A stretch of DNA of 64,000 nt from Paenibacillus spiritus (lineage in GTDB: Bacteria > Bacillota > Bacilli > Paenibacillales > Paenibacillaceae), in NCBI RefSeq assembly GCF_008710135.1, contig NZ_VYKK01000020.1, positions 1 to 64,000 on the forward strand. Reading direction: 5' to 3'. Within the stretch, counting starts at the first letter, position 1. Every line of letters begins with the position of its first letter. The translations under genes and the position numbers were made by a program. A model generated the notes under the pieces. That model saw nothing but the letters and a program-made list of their open reading frames with translations, made no database searches and was not told where the DNA came from. Below, in pieces: positions 35,409 to 43,469 of this stretch.

Positions 35409-36698
35409 TCAGCCTTCCAGCAGCAGCGATTCCGGATCTTCCAGCAGCTCCTTGACTTTGACCAGGAAGCTGACGGCTTCGGAGCCGTCGACAATCCGGT
35501 GGTCGTAAGAGAGCGCGATGTACATCATCGGCCGGTTGACCGTTGTCGTCTCATCGAGCGCGATCGGCCGAAGCTGGATCTTGTGCATGCCGAGAATGCC
35601 GACCTGCGGCGTGTTCAGAATCGGCGTAGACAGCAGAGAGCCGAAGACGCCGCCGTTGGTAATGGTGAACGTACCGCCCTGAAGCTCGGACAGGCTGAGC
35701 GTGTTGTTGCGGGCCTTGGCGGCCAGCTCGCCAATCTCCCGCTCGATCTGCGGGAAGCTGAGCCGGTCGGCGTCCCGTACGACCGGAACGACCAACCCTT
35801 CCTTGGCGGCGACGGCGATGCCGATATCATAGTATTTTTTGATAATCAAATCCTCGCCGTCGATCTCCGCGTTAAGCAGCGGGTATGCCTTCAGGGCTCC
35901 GATTACCGCCTTGGTGAAGAAGGACATGAAGCCCAGACCGACATCGTGCTTCTCCTTGAAGCTGTCCTTGCGCCGCTTGCGGATGTCGAGAATGGCCGTC
36001 ATGTCCACCTCGTTGAAGGTGGTCAGCATGGCTGCCGTATGCTGCGCCTCGACGAGCCGGCTCGCGATAGTCAGCCGGCGTCGCGACATGCGCTTGCGCT
36101 CGACTTCCTTGCCGCCGGACGGCGCTGCGCTCTCCGGCGCCTTCGCGGCGGCCGGCTTGCTGCCGCCGTCCGCAGGCTTCGGAGCGGGCGCAGCCGCGCC
36201 GTGGCCCTGCACATCGGCCTGGGCAATCCGGCCGATGGGATCGCGCGCGCCGACCTCGCCGAGGTCGATGCCCCGCTCGCGCGCGAGCTTGCGGGCACCC
36301 GGCGTGGCCAGGTGCTCCCCGCTTGCCGCCGCCGACGAAGGCTCCGGCGCTGCGGGCGGCGCTGGCGCTGCCGCCGGTGCCGACGGCACCGGAGCAGGCG
36401 CTGCGGGCGCCTCGCCGCCTGAACCGGCGGCCGAGCTGGCCGGCGTCTTCGCTTCGCCGCCGGCCGCTTCGCCGATCACGCCGATTGCTTCGCCTACAGC
36501 GACATTCTCGCCCTCCTGGCGCAGGATAGCGGAGATGACGCCGCCTTCCTCGGCGCTGATCTCCAGATTGACCTTGTCGGTCTCAAGTTCGGCCAGCACG
36601 TCGCCGGCTCCGACGACGTCCCCCTCCTTCACGTGCCACTTGTAGATCGTTCCCTCGGAAATGGATTCGCCCAGATCGGGCACTTTGATTTCGGACAC
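35409..36698 (-). CDS. odhB: 2-oxoglutarate dehydrogenase E2, dihydrolipoyl succinyltransferase
   Basis: The 429-residue core subunit of the 2-oxoglutarate dehydrogenase complex, which transfers the succinyl group from lipoate to CoA. The lipoyl domain (1-80) carries the modified Lys in [14 protein letters not shown]. An Ala/Pro/Ser-rich linker leads to the E3-binding domain ([15 protein letters not shown] near 135). The acyltransferase domain ends with the catalytic His-Asp in [15 protein letters not shown]. It lies 32 bp after odhA, as in other Bacilli. The E3 gene is not in the window. Confidence 0.97.
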   Translation of the reverse strand: MSEIKVPDLGESISEGTIYKWHVKEGDVVGAGDVLAELETDKVNLEISAEEGGVISAILRQEGENVAVGEAIGVIGEAAGGEAKTPASSAAGSGGEAPAAPAPVPSAPAAAPAPPAAPEPSSAAASGEHLATPGARKLARERGIDLGEVGARDPIGRIAQADVQGHGAAAPAPKPADGGSKPAAAKAPESAAPSGGKEVERKRMSRRRLTIASRLVEAQHTAAMLTTFNEVDMTAILDIRKRRKDSFKEKHDVGLGFMSFFTKAVIGALKAYPLLNAEIDGEDLIIKKYYDIGIAVAAKEGLVVPVVRDADRLSFPQIEREIGELAAKARNNTLSLSELQGGTFTITNGGVFGSLLSTPILNTPQVGILGMHKIQLRPIALDETTTVNRPMMYIALSYDHRIVDGSEAVSFLVKVKELLEDPESLLLEG

Positions 36699-36730
36699 AG
36701 CCGCTACCTCCCCAGAAAATTGAATTTACG

Positions 36731-39622
36731 CTATCGTGACCCCGCCCCGGTGGAGGACGGTACAGCCGCTTGTGCTTGCGATTGGTTCAGGTTCAGGGCT
36801 TCCGTGACGATCCGCCGCTGTTCATAGGTGTGGACGTCGGCGTAGCCGCTCGCCGGACTGGAACGTTCCGGACGTCCGATATACGAGACGGTGGTTCCTT
36901 CCGGCGCGATGCCGCGCAGCCGGGGCTCGGCGTAGCTCCAGCCGCCCATGTTCTTCGGCTCTTCCTGGACCCAGACGATCTCTTTCAGCGAAGAGAAGGT
37001 GCTGAGGTGGGCGGCCAATTCGCTCTCCGGGAACGGATAGAGCTGCTCCAGCCGGAGAATATGCACGCCCGACCAGTCTTGTTCGCGCGCCGTCTCCAGC
37101 TCGGTCTGGAGATCGACCGCTATTTTGCCGGAGCAGACGATGAGCCGCTTGACGCTTGCGGGCTGACTGCCCAGCAGCGGTTCCGGCAGCACCGGCTGGA
37201 ATTCGCCGGAGGCAAGCTCCGATCCCGGCGAGGCGCTCCGCGGATTGCGGAGCAGGCTCTTGGGCGTCATGATAACGAGCGGCCGGGCTTCCGGCTTGCC
37301 GCAGAGCGATGCCTGGCGGCGCAGCAGGTGGAAGTATTGGGAAGCGCTCGTCAGGTTGGCGACCGTCCAGTTCTCTTCCGCCGAGAGCTGCAAATACCGC
37401 TCCAGCCGTCCGCTGGAGTGTTCCGGTCCCTGGCCCTCGTATCCGTGCGGAAGCAGGATGACGAGATTGCTGCGCTGGGTCCATTTGGCCCGGCCTGCCG
37501 AGATGAACTGGTCGAAGATTACCTGGGCGGCATTCGCGAAGTCTCCGTACTGCGCTTCCCAGATGACGAAGGTCTCCGGCGCGAAGACATTGTACCCGTA
37601 CTCATAGCCGAGAACCGATGCCTCCGACAGCGGGCTGTTGTAGACGCCGAAAGAGGCGGCGGCATCCTTCAGCTGATGCAGCGGCGAGAAGAGCGCGCCC
37701 GTCTCGCTGTCATGGAGCACCAGATGCCGCTGCGCAAAGGTGCCGCGCTGGGCGTCCTGCCCGCTGATGCGGATCGGCGTGCCGTCCTGGAGAATCGTGG
37801 CGAAGGCCAGCGCCTCGGCCAGCGCCCACTCGACCTTCTCGCCGTCGTTCAGCAGATCCTTGCGGCGCTGCAGAATGCGGGCGAGCTTCGGATAGACCTT
37901 GAAGCCGGGCGGCACATCCAGCAGCGTGCGGTTGATCTCCCGCAGCCGCGTCAGCGGCACCGCCGTAACCGGGTAAGCTCCCTGCGGATCGGGAAGCGTG
38001 ACGGACGGCTTGGTCTCGCCGTTCTTGTGCTTGCCCTCCTTCATCCGGTCGAAGGCTTCCTGAAGCACGCGCTCGTTCTCGGAGCAGAAGCGCTCTGCGT
38101 CCTCGCGGGTAACGATCTGCTCGCGTTCCAGCCGCTGGGCATACAGACGGTAGACCGTCGGGTGGCTCTTGACCCGGCCGTAGACCAGCGGCTGGGTCGT
38201 CTCGGGATCGTCCATTTCATTATGGCCGTGACGGCGGTAGCCGACAAGGTCGATCAGGAAATCCTTCTTGAATTTGTGGCGGTAGGCGCTGGCCAGCCGG
38301 ACGGCGGCGATGCAGGCTTCCGGGTCGTCGGCATTGACATGGACGACCGGAATTTCGTAGCCCTTCGCCAGATCGCTTGCGTAGTGGGTGGAGCGGGAAT
38401 CCTCGCTCTCCGTCGTGAAGCCGATCCGGTTATTGACGATAATATGAATCGTCCCGCCGTTCTGATAACCCTGAAGCTTGCTGATGTTGAGCGTCTCGGC
38501 GACAATGCCCTCGCCCGGGAAGGCGGCGTCGCCGTGCATGAGCACGGCCATCGACTTGTTCGTATCCTGCACAGGCAGTCCCGGAGTCCGGCGGTCTTCC
38601 TGGGCCGCCCGGGCGAAGCCTTCCACGACCGGGTTGACGAATTCCAGATGGCTCGGGTTATTGGCCAGCGTCAGGCGCGTACGCACCGTCTCGCCTTCGC
38701 GGACGGCGCGGTCGGCGCCGAGGTGGTATTTGACATCTCCGGTCCAGCCGTAATTGATGCCCATGGAGCCCTCCGACGGGAACAGCTCTTTGTTCGGCGA
38801 GTGGTGGAACTCGGAGAAAATGATTTCGTAAGGCTTGCCCAGAATATGAGCCAGCACATTCAGCCGTCCCCGGTGGGCCATGCCCATCAGAATGTGCTCG
38901 GCGCCGTCGTGCGCGGCGGCCCGGACAATCTCGTCCAGCATTGGAACCAGAACGTCGTTGCCCTCCAGGCTGAACCGCTTCTGGCCGACGAAGGTCTTGT
39001 GCAGGAAAGTCTCGAACTGCTCGACCTCGATCAGCCGCTTCAGCAGCTCCTTGCGTTCGCCGGCGGTCAGAGGCGCCGGCGAGCTCGGCGACTCGGCCTG
39101 GCTGTTCAGCCAGCGGAGCTCCTGTTCGTCGTGAACATGGCCGAACTCATAGGCAATGGTCTTCGTATAGGCCTGCCGCATCCGGTGGTAGGCATCCCAG
39201 GCGGTTTTGACGTCGGACGGGGCGTTCTCCCAGATCAGGGAAGCCGGCAGCGCGAGCAGATCCTCGCGGGTAAGGTCATAGGAAGAAGGCTCGATCGCTT
39301 TGGCCAGAGAATGGCGCGTCTCACGCTCCAGCGGATCAATATCGGCGGCCAGATGGCCGTAAATGCGGATGTTGGCAATCAGCTTCGCGGCCCGGACCGC
39401 TTTGAGCAGCCAGGCGGTGTCTCCGGCAACCATCTGTTCGGGCGCTCCGGCGGCTTGCGGGCCAAGAGGAGGCGGGCCGGAGACAGTGAACAACTCGCGG
39501 TAGCGGGGCTCAACGGTCTCGGGGTCCTGAAGATACTGTTCGTATTTCTCCTGAATATACCCCAGATTGGGTCCATGATAATTGCTCCAGATCGAATCGC
39601 GGTAGGGCTCTTGGGCTGCCAT
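36731..39622 (-). CDS. odhA: 2-oxoglutarate dehydrogenase E1
   Basis: The 963-residue thiamin-diphosphate decarboxylase of the TCA cycle. The N-terminal segment begins DSIWSNYHGPNLGYIQEKYEQ after a short lead. The ThDP/Mg motif runs from HGDAAFPGEG to IVNNRIGFTT, and GMAHRGRLNVLAHILGKP is the typical active-site region. AAGGAGGATG sits upstream of the ATG. It forms an operon with odhB. A promoter at 39798-39826 would give a leader of about 170 nt. Confidence 0.97.
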   Translation of the reverse strand: MAAQEPYRDSIWSNYHGPNLGYIQEKYEQYLQDPETVEPRYRELFTVSGPPPLGPQAAGAPEQMVAGDTAWLLKAVRAAKLIANIRIYGHLAADIDPLERETRHSLAKAIEPSSYDLTREDLLALPASLIWENAPSDVKTAWDAYHRMRQAYTKTIAYEFGHVHDEQELRWLNSQAESPSSPAPLTAGERKELLKRLIEVEQFETFLHKTFVGQKRFSLEGNDVLVPMLDEIVRAAAHDGAEHILMGMAHRGRLNVLAHILGKPYEIIFSEFHHSPNKELFPSEGSMGINYGWTGDVKYHLGADRAVREGETVRTRLTLANNPSHLEFVNPVVEGFARAAQEDRRTPGLPVQDTNKSMAVLMHGDAAFPGEGIVAETLNISKLQGYQNGGTIHIIVNNRIGFTTESEDSRSTHYASDLAKGYEIPVVHVNADDPEACIAAVRLASAYRHKFKKDFLIDLVGYRRHGHNEMDDPETTQPLVYGRVKSHPTVYRLYAQRLEREQIVTREDAERFCSENERVLQEAFDRMKEGKHKNGETKPSVTLPDPQGAYPVTAVPLTRLREINRTLLDVPPGFKVYPKLARILQRRKDLLNDGEKVEWALAEALAFATILQDGTPIRISGQDAQRGTFAQRHLVLHDSETGALFSPLHQLKDAAASFGVYNSPLSEASVLGYEYGYNVFAPETFVIWEAQYGDFANAAQVIFDQFISAGRAKWTQRSNLVILLPHGYEGQGPEHSSGRLERYLQLSAEENWTVANLTSASQYFHLLRRQASLCGKPEARPLVIMTPKSLLRNPRSASPGSELASGEFQPVLPEPLLGSQPASVKRLIVCSGKIAVDLQTELETAREQDWSGVHILRLEQLYPFPESELAAHLSTFSSLKEIVWVQEEPKNMGGWSYAEPRLRGIAPEGTTVSYIGRPERSSPASGYADVHTYEQRRIVTEALNLNQSQAQAAVPSSTGAGSR

Positions 39623-39797
39623 GAATACATCCTCCTTAACGGATGACTCCAGCTTCCGCCGGAGCTGTGGTTGCGTTTACATTGGTACAGACGAAGCATC
39701 GCTGGCCTTCGGTTAAGGCGGCGGCTGACGGGGTCGAGACCGCCGGGCCGGCCGGAGGCATACTGCCTCTCTGAAACGAAGGTTCTTGCCACATCCT

Positions 39798-39826
39798 ATA
39801 ATGCAACTTTCCCCCAGTACAATCAA
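39798..39826 (-). promoter_or_regulatory. Promoter candidate of odhAB
   Basis: On the minus strand TTGATT (39821-39826), a 17-bp spacer, and CATTAT (39798-39803). The -10 box is weak (four of six). Confidence 0.5.
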
Positions 39827-39975
39827 TTCTAACTTTCGGCCAATCCGTTCGCAAAACGGCATAGTTCTGCCTTATAGGCCATAATGCTTAGGAAATGAGC
39901 GGGAATGACAGGCGGAGACCTGAACCGAAATGCGACTACTTTCCCACTTTTTTTGAAGGAAGGGGTTTCAAACAC

Positions 39976-40004
39976 TTGAGTTCAGGTTATTTTTTGTTTA
40001 TAGT
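39976..40004 (+). promoter_or_regulatory. Promoter upstream of the c-di-GMP riboswitch
   Basis: TTGAGT (39976-39981), a 17-bp spacer, and TATAGT (39999-40004). Transcription from here would give about 165 nt before the aptamer. A second box, TACAAT at 40121, has no clear -35 hexamer but is closer. The gap 39623-40290 otherwise holds only the odhA leader and this control region. Confidence 0.65.
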
Positions 40005-40175
40005 ACCTATATACTACTTGCTAAGAATCTACATAACTGGGTTTTTGGTCGGTATGAAGTTTTTTCTCTCCGCGCAATCTTAACCTCCAAAATACGACAC
40101 ACATTCAGGCCATTATCTTGTACAATGTTAGTGATAGACAGTTTTCGAGATCTAAGCAGATCCTTGAACTTAAAG

Positions 40176-40267
40176 GGTCCAGTAAAGGGTAAACTTGCCG
40201 AAAGGCAGGGACACAAAGTCGCGGGTCTAAGGCGAACCATGCTACGACAGCCGGACTGCCTGGGGAC
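40176..40267 (+). promoter_or_regulatory. Cyclic-di-GMP-I (GEMM-I) riboswitch
   Basis: The GEMM-I core is recognisable in order: AAAGGGTAAAC, the CCGAAAGG tetraloop hairpin (40198-40205), GGGACACAAAGTC, GGGTCTAAGGC, an intervening arm, then GCTACGACAGCCGGACTGCC, closed by a GTCC/GGAC-type P1. It differs from the commonest form by GACACAAAG for GACGCAAAG. It ends just before the ribosome binding site of a SinI-like gene. Confidence 0.88.
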
Positions 40268-40270
40268 ATG

Positions 40271-40292
40271 AAATCTTAGGAGGAGATTTTTT
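40271..40292 (+). promoter_or_regulatory. Hairpin presenting the sinI ribosome binding site in its loop
   Basis: AAATCT (40271-40276) pairs with AGATTT (40284-40289); the 7-nt loop is TAGGAGG, the Shine-Dalgarno sequence, and a T-run follows. It could work as a weak terminator or as a translation-control element for the riboswitch. Confidence 0.55.
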
Positions 40293-40443
40293 GGACAAGT
40301 CCAACCAGGGGAACGTAGTGGAAACTCAGGCGGCAGATCTCGACATGGAATGGGTACACCTGCTTCTGAAAGCCAAGAAACAGGGCATTCGCGCCGAGGA
40401 AATTCGTCGTTTTTTCAATGATAGAACATTGAAGGCCATGTAG
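40291..40443 (+). CDS. sinI: SinI-like antirepressor
   Basis: A 50-residue protein. Residues about 17-44 match the SinI dimerisation helices: LDMEWVHLLLKAKKQGIRAE then EIRRFF, against the LDQEWVELMVEAKEANIS / EEIRKYL pattern of Bacillus SinI. SinI binds SinR and frees biofilm genes from repression. The start is TTG with AGGAGGAG 5 nt before it. The c-di-GMP-I riboswitch ends 23 nt upstream, so messenger level should set its expression. Its partner SinR is encoded 0.57 kb away on the other strand rather than directly downstream as in Bacillus subtilis. Homology is by motif but convincing. Confidence 0.85.
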   Translation: MDKSNQGNVVETQAADLDMEWVHLLLKAKKQGIRAEEIRRFFNDRTLKAM

Positions 40444-40474
40444 AATGCGTAATTCTGCATCTGGCAGCAGCAGA

Positions 40475-40504
40475 GCCTGGCGGCGCGGCGCCGGGCTTTT
40501 TTTA
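40475..40504 (+). terminator. Terminator of the sinI-like gene
   Basis: GCCTGGCG pairs with CGCCGGGC (one G-T pair) and is followed by seven T. It makes the riboswitch-sinI unit an independent short transcript. Confidence 0.9.
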
Positions 40505-40579
40505 TTTCATCTGTGAACCATTACCCGGATGACCGGGTCAGCGAAACGTGGCAATCGCTGTCAGGAAGGGAGAAGAGGC

Positions 40580-40900
40580 GTGACTATCGTATTGTTCGTG
40601 CTGGCCGGACTGGCCGAAATCGGCGGGGGCTACCTGGTGTGGCTCTGGCTGCGAGAAGGCAGACCGCTCTGGATGGGGGCGGCCGGGGGCTTGATTCTTG
40701 TCTTGTACGGAGTAATTCCGACGCTCCAGTCGTTCCCTTCCTTCGGACGGGTCTATGCCGCCTACGGCGGGGTCTTCATTGTGCTGGCCGTGCTGTGGGG
40801 CTGGCTCGTTGACCGCAAAACCCCCGATTTCTACGACGGGGTCGGGGCAGCCATCTGCCTCATCGGAGTATCGGTCATGCTGTGGGCGCCCCGGGGCTGA
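40580..40900 (+). CDS. YnfA-family (UPF0060) small membrane protein
   Basis: A 106-residue protein with four predicted membrane helices. [20 protein letters not shown] at the N-terminus and [21 protein letters not shown] in the middle are family signatures. The family is structurally related to SMR-type drug exporters, but function is not established. The GTG at 40580 follows an AGGGAGAAGAG stretch and gives the family's usual N-terminus. It lies between the sinI-like and sinR genes, ends at a shared terminator, and may or may not belong to the same circuit. Confidence 0.9.
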   Translation: MTIVLFVLAGLAEIGGGYLVWLWLREGRPLWMGAAGGLILVLYGVIPTLQSFPSFGRVYAAYGGVFIVLAVLWGWLVDRKTPDFYDGVGAAICLIGVSVMLWAPRG

Positions 40901-40910
40901 CCGGGGCGAA

Positions 40911-40964
40911 CGAATAATGCCGCCCTGCTGTTCTCAATTAAGAACAGCAGGGCGGCATTATTCG
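40911..40964. terminator. Bidirectional terminator with a perfect 24-bp stem
   Basis: The arms 40911-40934 and 40941-40964 are exact reverse complements around CAATTA. It sits between the converging YnfA-type and sinR genes. The stem is unusually long for a terminator. Confidence 0.75.
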
Positions 40965-41013
40965 GCTCCGATGGCTGATCGGCATCCCGGCCGGGCCCGG
41001 CCTCTGAACGCGG

Positions 41014-41358
41014 CTACTCGTCTTTTTGTTCCAGCCGCCATTTCTGATAATCCAGGAATTCCTTGAACTCCCGCTTGCTGACCCCCGATGACATCGCTTC
41101 CTGGATCAGGCGGAACCAGTCGGCGTCGAGCGGCTCCTCTTCCGAATCGGATAAGTTTCCATAGAGAAGGCTTTGGACGGAGACATCCAGGGCCTCGGCG
41201 ATTTTTTCGATAAATTGAATCGAGGGGTTGGATTGAATATTGCGTTCTACATTGCTGAGGTACGATTTGGCGACATCAGCTTTGCCGGCAAGCTCGGAAA
41301 GGGAAAGCCCCTTCTCCAGACGAAGCTGCTGAATGTTCTGTCCGATGTTGTCTGGCAC
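41014..41358 (-). CDS. sinR: SinR-like biofilm master repressor
   Basis: A 114-residue XRE-family repressor. The N-terminal helix-turn-helix is LSLSELAGKADVAKSYLSNVE, almost the Bacillus SinR sequence, followed by NPSIQFIEKIAEALDVSV. The C-terminal SinI-binding helices are DADWFRLIQEAMSSGVSKRE then FLDYQKWRLEQ. In Bacillus subtilis SinR represses matrix operons and is inactivated by SinI. The start is GTG with AAGGAGGGG about 11 nt upstream. It has its own extended -10 promoter, and the SinI-like gene nearby is under c-di-GMP riboswitch control. Confidence 0.92.
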   Translation of the reverse strand: MPDNIGQNIQQLRLEKGLSLSELAGKADVAKSYLSNVERNIQSNPSIQFIEKIAEALDVSVQSLLYGNLSDSEEEPLDADWFRLIQEAMSSGVSKREFKEFLDYQKWRLEQKDE

Positions 41359-41426
41359 GGCGGATTCAGCCCCTCCTTGTTAGTGAGTGGATTAAGAGTG
41401 AGGGCATACGCTCTTTAATCCTATCC

Positions 41427-41454
41427 AGTATAACAAATTTGCATCTGTCCTCAA
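41427..41454 (-). promoter_or_regulatory. Promoter of sinR
   Basis: On the minus strand TTGAGG (41449-41454), a 16-bp spacer, and TATACT (41427-41432) preceded by TGT, an extended -10 element. The leader is about 60 nt. Confidence 0.75.
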
Positions 41455-41500
41455 AGCCAAAATTAGCGAGGAACAGGCGCCAGGGGCCGAGCCTCGCCGG

Positions 41501-42484
41501 TCAGGGAAGACGCTGGCCGCGGGAGCTGACATAGAGGTCATACCACTCCCGGCGGGTCAGAACAATCTCTTCAGCGCCCCGGCAGGCCTCGATTCGGCGG
41601 GGGCTGACCGTTCCGATGACGGCTTGAATGCCGGCCGGGTGCGTCATCAGCCATGCGAGGACAATGGCTTCCCGGGTCGTTCCCTTCTCTTCGGCCAGCC
41701 GGGCGACCATGGCCGCCGTGTCGGCGACATGCGGCGGCTCGCCTTCCAGCGAACGTCCGCTGAACCGCCCTTGGGCGAGCGGTCCCCATGCTTGGAGCTG
41801 AATGCCGTTCGCGCGGCAGTATTCAATCGTCCCCTCCGGCATTCCATGTTCCGTCCAGGCGGGGCGGTTGACGCTGACGACGGCGTCCAGCCAGTCAAGC
41901 TTGCCGAGACTGAGGTGCAGCTGATTGACGATGAAGGGCTCGTCCGTCCCTGTGCGGAGCAGCCCGATCTGGGCGGCGCTCATATTGGATACGCCGAAAT
42001 GGCGGACCCTGCCCGAAGCCTTCAGCTCCCGCAGCGCCTCGCCGACCTCTTCAGGGTCCATCAGCGGGTCCGGCCGGTGAAGCAGGAGAATATCGAGATA
42101 CTCGGTGCCCAGGCGCGACAGGATGCCGTCTACGCTGGAGAGAATATGGGATCTGGATAGATCGAAGGTATTGGACAGATCGCCCGGCTCCATCAGCCGG
42201 ATGCCGCATTTGGATTGCAGAATCAGCCGTTCGCGCAGCTCCGGCCGCTCCCGCAGGACCGTGCCCAGAATGGATTCCGCTTTGCCGCGGGTATAGATAT
42301 CCGCACTGTCGATCATGTTGACGCCGATGGACAGCGCGGCCTCGACCGCTTCGTGCCCCTGCTTGATCTGCTCGGCTGCTGCCGGTTCCCGGTCCCACTC
42401 TCCGCCGAGCCCCATCGTCCCAAGCACGATGGGGCTTACGGCGATTCCAAGCCGGTTGTTCCGGTTCAAAGGCAATGTTGACAT
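41501..42484 (-). CDS. Aldo/keto reductase
   Basis: A 327-residue NADPH-dependent oxidoreductase with an AKR barrel, nearest in pattern to YdhF-like reductases. The catalytic tetrad is Asp and Tyr in NMIDSADIYTRGKAES, Lys in LILQSKCGIR and His in ILLLHRPDPLMDP. The cofactor end is QAVIGTVSPRRIEAC. GGGGGAG precedes the ATG. Substrate unknown. Confidence 0.92.
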   Translation of the reverse strand: MSTLPLNRNNRLGIAVSPIVLGTMGLGGEWDREPAAAEQIKQGHEAVEAALSIGVNMIDSADIYTRGKAESILGTVLRERPELRERLILQSKCGIRLMEPGDLSNTFDLSRSHILSSVDGILSRLGTEYLDILLLHRPDPLMDPEEVGEALRELKASGRVRHFGVSNMSAAQIGLLRTGTDEPFIVNQLHLSLGKLDWLDAVVSVNRPAWTEHGMPEGTIEYCRANGIQLQAWGPLAQGRFSGRSLEGEPPHVADTAAMVARLAEEKGTTREAIVLAWLMTHPAGIQAVIGTVSPRRIEACRGAEEIVLTRREWYDLYVSSRGQRLP

Positions 42485-42522
42485 AGACAGCTCCCCCTTA
42501 TCGTTCCGACCCTATTATTCCG

Positions 42523-42565
42523 ACAAAAAACCTACCCGACGGGCCCTTGGCCCTGCGGATAGGTT
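42523..42565 (-). terminator. Terminator of the 71-residue protein gene
   Basis: A 17-bp stem (42529-42545 with 42549-42565) with a few mismatches runs on the minus strand into TTTTTT. It lies in the leader region of the aldo/keto reductase gene. Confidence 0.85.
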
Positions 42566-42604
42566 CCGTTCGTGTGCTGCGCCGGCTCCAAGCGGCCGGG
42601 CCGC

Positions 42605-42820
42605 CTAGAATCCGGTATGGTAATTGCGGTCGCTCGACGACCGCTGCTTGGTGCTCTCCTTGTCCTTCTCCTCCTGCTGCTCGAGCGTCAGATCCTCTAC
42701 CGGAAGCGGATCTACGTTCTGTTCGCTCTCGAACCGGTCGAACAGGCTCTCGCTCTCGGTCGGGTACTGCTCGGGGTGATCCCGGAGGTGTCCGGTCCGG
42801 CGGGGCTTCGGTTCCGTCAT
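42605..42820 (-). CDS. Small hydrophilic protein of unknown function
   Basis: A 71-residue, highly charged protein with no Cys (MTEPKPRRTGHLRDHPEQYP at the N-terminus, then an acidic centre and a Lys/Ser-rich end). No domain is recognised; it looks largely disordered. The ATG at 42820 has GAGG 7 nt upstream. A dedicated terminator follows. It lies 76 bp downstream of the PadR gene on the same strand. Confidence 0.6.
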   Translation of the reverse strand: MTEPKPRRTGHLRDHPEQYPTESESLFDRFESEQNVDPLPVEDLTLEQQEEKDKESTKQRSSSDRNYHTGF

Positions 42821-42896
42821 GTAAAGTCCTCGCTTTCCATTTGGGAAGATGACCCTTAATACCCCGGGCAGGAGGAAATGAAACACCGGCTGTACG

Positions 42897-43463
42897 CTAG
42901 AGTTCAGGGCCGAGCGGCTGTCCGATCTCGTTCAGGCGTCCTTCCCGGGCGTCCTGATGCAGCCGTCTGAGCCACTCCAGTTCGGTCTTCATATGCTCGT
43001 AGCGGCCGTACATCAGGTGCAGCGCCGAACGGGGGACCGTCCGGACATGCTCTTCATAGACCTGATAGGCAAGGTTGACCTCATGCTCGGTCTCGCGGAT
43101 TCGCTCCTCGAGCAGCGAAGCGATCTTCTCGGGAGCGATGTGCCGGGAGAATACGATGGCCGGATACATGGGATGCAGAACCAGCTCCTGCCGGCGAAGC
43201 TGCTGGGTGAGGAGCTGCTCGAACAGCGCCCTGCCCGTCTCCGTGATCGAATAGACGGTCTTGTCCGGCCGGTCACTGCTGCGGATCGTCTCCAGCGCCT
43301 CGATGTAGCCGTCCTTGGCCAGATTGTCGACGGCGTAATACAGCGAGCCCATCTGCAGCTTCATAATCCGGTCCATCGAACGGTCTCTCATGACCATGAC
43401 GATCTCGTAAGGATGCATGTTCTTCTCCAGGAGCAGACCGAGAATCGCCAGCTTCATCGACAT
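42897..43463 (-). CDS. PadR-family repressor
   Basis: A 188-residue PadR regulator. The N-terminal winged helix starts MKLAILGLLLEKNMHPYEIV, with LQMGSLYYAVDNLAKDGYIE as the recognition and wing region. The C-terminal helical dimerisation arm (about residues 95-180) is of the longer Vir_act_alpha_C type. It is encoded 6 bp after the MFS efflux gene on the same transcript. It probably represses that operon by binding the 16-bp palindrome in the promoter (45045-45060) and is released by a drug-like ligand. Confidence 0.9.
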   Translation of the reverse strand: MSMKLAILGLLLEKNMHPYEIVMVMRDRSMDRIMKLQMGSLYYAVDNLAKDGYIEALETIRSSDRPDKTVYSITETGRALFEQLLTQQLRRQELVLHPMYPAIVFSRHIAPEKIASLLEERIRETEHEVNLAYQVYEEHVRTVPRSALHLMYGRYEHMKTELEWLRRLHQDAREGRLNEIGQPLGPEL

Positions 43464-43469
43464 GGCGGA

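Noticed and set aside
36770-39646. A 958-codon open frame opposite odhA
   Set aside because: High GC favours long antisense open frames; odhA on the other strand is unmistakable and the antisense product has no recognisable domain.
39895-40083. Hydrophobic 62-codon frame between odhA and the c-di-GMP riboswitch
   Set aside because: The candidate Shine-Dalgarno sequence is only about 2 nt from the ATG, and a good promoter lies inside the frame; it is more likely leader DNA.
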